DNA from: Seonamhaeicola sp.
Lineage (GTDB): Bacteria; Bacteroidota; Bacteroidia; Flavobacteriales; Flavobacteriaceae
Direction of reading: 5' to 3'
Assembly (NCBI RefSeq): GCF_028281565.1
Contig: NZ_JANQJQ010000045.1
Coordinates: 1 to 64,000 of the forward strand
Length of the DNA: 64,000 bases
The position numbers and the translations under genes were made by a program. Shown piece by piece: positions 63,199 through 64,000 of this stretch. Position 1 is the stretch's first letter. Each line of letters begins with the position of its first letter. The notes below the pieces were generated by a model. That model was not told the origin of the DNA, did not search any database, and saw nothing but the letters and a program-made list of their open reading frames with translations.

Positions 63199-64000
63199 AT
63201 GAAAAAAATTACTAGAAAAGTTTTGTGCCTAAGTATAGTGTTTAATCTTTTAGGGTTTATGAGCTTGCAAGCTCAACTTTTAAAAGAGGTTTCATTGGAG
63301 AAGCAAATTAAGAACTCTGATCTTGTTATAGAAGGAGAGGTTATTGCAAGAAAATCGTTTTGGGATGCAAATCACAGTAATATATACACCTCAAATACAG
63401 TTAAGGTTTATAAGGTTTTTAAAGGTGAACCGAATGCTTTAGTCGATATCATTACTCTTGGTGGTATTGTTGGGACTGAAGCTTTAGTGGCTACACCGAG
63501 TTTGAGGCTTAAGAAAGGAGATATTGGCGTTTTTAACTTAAAGGAAAACTTGGTTCCTTTTGGATTTGAGAATAAATCGGTGAATAAAAGATATAGAGGA
63601 TACGCTTCTGTACAAAGCTTTTATAAATACAATTTATATAACGTTGCTGTAAACCCATTCAGTAAAAAGAAAAGAGGTATTTCTTTTCTTTATAATGATA
63701 TAATGAGTGTTACAAATACTAGTTATACAGAAATGGCTTCCATGAAATCCGTTGATAGAACATCAAAATCAGATAACTCAGGGAAAGTTTTATTACCACC
63801 TGCGAGTATAACATTTTCACCAACAACAATTACTGCTGGTACAAAAGCAGTGTTAACCATTAATGGAACAGGTTTTGGGATTACGCAGGGTAAAGTTGGT
63901 TTTAGTAATGCAGATGACGGAGGTGCAACTTTCACTTTTGCTTTGGATTCGGAGGTTTTGTCATGGAGTGATACTGTAATTACGGTTGAAGTCCCATCAC
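63199..64000 (+). CDS. Secreted TIG-domain protein, 5' part (runs off the window)
   Basis: Open from the ATG at 63199 to the window end (267 codons so far). Signal peptide about 1-25 ending LQAQ. A first domain of about 170 residues (VSLEKQIKNSDLVIEGEV, VYKVFKGEPNALVDI, LKKGDIGVFNL) resembles the opening of secreted flavobacterial proteins that carry a later protease domain. Then an IPT/TIG Ig-like domain (about 195 onward, ITFSPTTITAGTKAVLTING). The rest is outside the window; a metalloprotease and T9SS sorting domain downstream are possible but not seen. Confidence 0.8.
   Translation, partial: MKKITRKVLCLSIVFNLLGFMSLQAQLLKEVSLEKQIKNSDLVIEGEVIARKSFWDANHSNIYTSNTVKVYKVFKGEPNALVDIITLGGIVGTEALVATPSLRLKKGDIGVFNLKENLVPFGFENKSVNKRYRGYASVQSFYKYNLYNVAVNPFSKKKRGISFLYNDIMSVTNTSYTEMASMKSVDRTSKSDNSGKVLLPPASITFSPTTITAGTKAVLTINGTGFGITQGKVGFSNADDGGATFTFALDSEVLSWSDTVITVEVPS

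Overview
The window is chromosomal DNA of a member of the Bacteroidota, almost certainly family Flavobacteriaceae. Supporting signs are a type IX secretion (T9SS) C-terminal sorting domain, many Bacteroidota-type lipoproteins, TonB-dependent receptors with carboxypeptidase-D-like N-termini, DUF2480, DUF3078, DUF3108 and DUF5689 proteins, few Shine-Dalgarno sequences, TAnnTTTG promoter motifs, and moderately AT-rich DNA. The genus cannot be read from the sequence. I see no rRNA, tRNA, CRISPR array, insertion sequence, integrase or prophage. No gene-free stretch exceeds 300 bases, and the longest is about 260.

Layout. 1-9.1 kb: the 3' end of a large T9SS-secreted adhesin-like protein, then ileS (with an AT-rich in-frame insert), a DksA/TraR-like regulator and lspA. 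9.1-14.5 kb: an FG-GAP/UnbV lipoprotein and an unrecognised OmpA-like envelope protein. 14.5-19.1 kb: 5-formyl-THF cyclo-ligase, a rimK plus deacylase/peptidase pair, and uvrC. 19.2-28.9 kb: a patatin/beta-barrel protein, tyrosine catabolism (hmgA, hppD), and a tight run of DUF3108, tryptophan 2,3-dioxygenase, M23 peptidase and pgi. 29.1-41.3 kb: two related TonB-receptor/lipoprotein modules interleaved with three nuclease-family genes, which look like an extracellular nucleic-acid or phosphate scavenging region. 41.5-43.7 kb: hflX and DUF3078. 43.8-52.3 kb: the SUF Fe-S assembly cluster (sufA, B, C, D, S, E and a DUF59 gene) with two lipoprotein genes embedded in it. 52.4-56.9 kb: four adjacent lipoprotein genes (LVIVD-type propeller, 7-repeat propeller, MbnP-like protein, MauG/MbnH-like di-haem peroxidase), the most interesting candidate system here. 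57-63 kb: thiL, two small paralogous zinc-ribbon proteins, an alpha/beta hydrolase, an ACT-domain protein divergent from lysC, and pepP. 63.2 kb to the end: the start of a secreted TIG-domain protein.

Intergenic DNA carries several repeat families. There are three copies of a 33-bp near-perfect palindrome. Two copies of a composite element of about 120 bp sit beside hmgA/hppD and inside the suf cluster. Smaller hairpin repeats lie at gene junctions.
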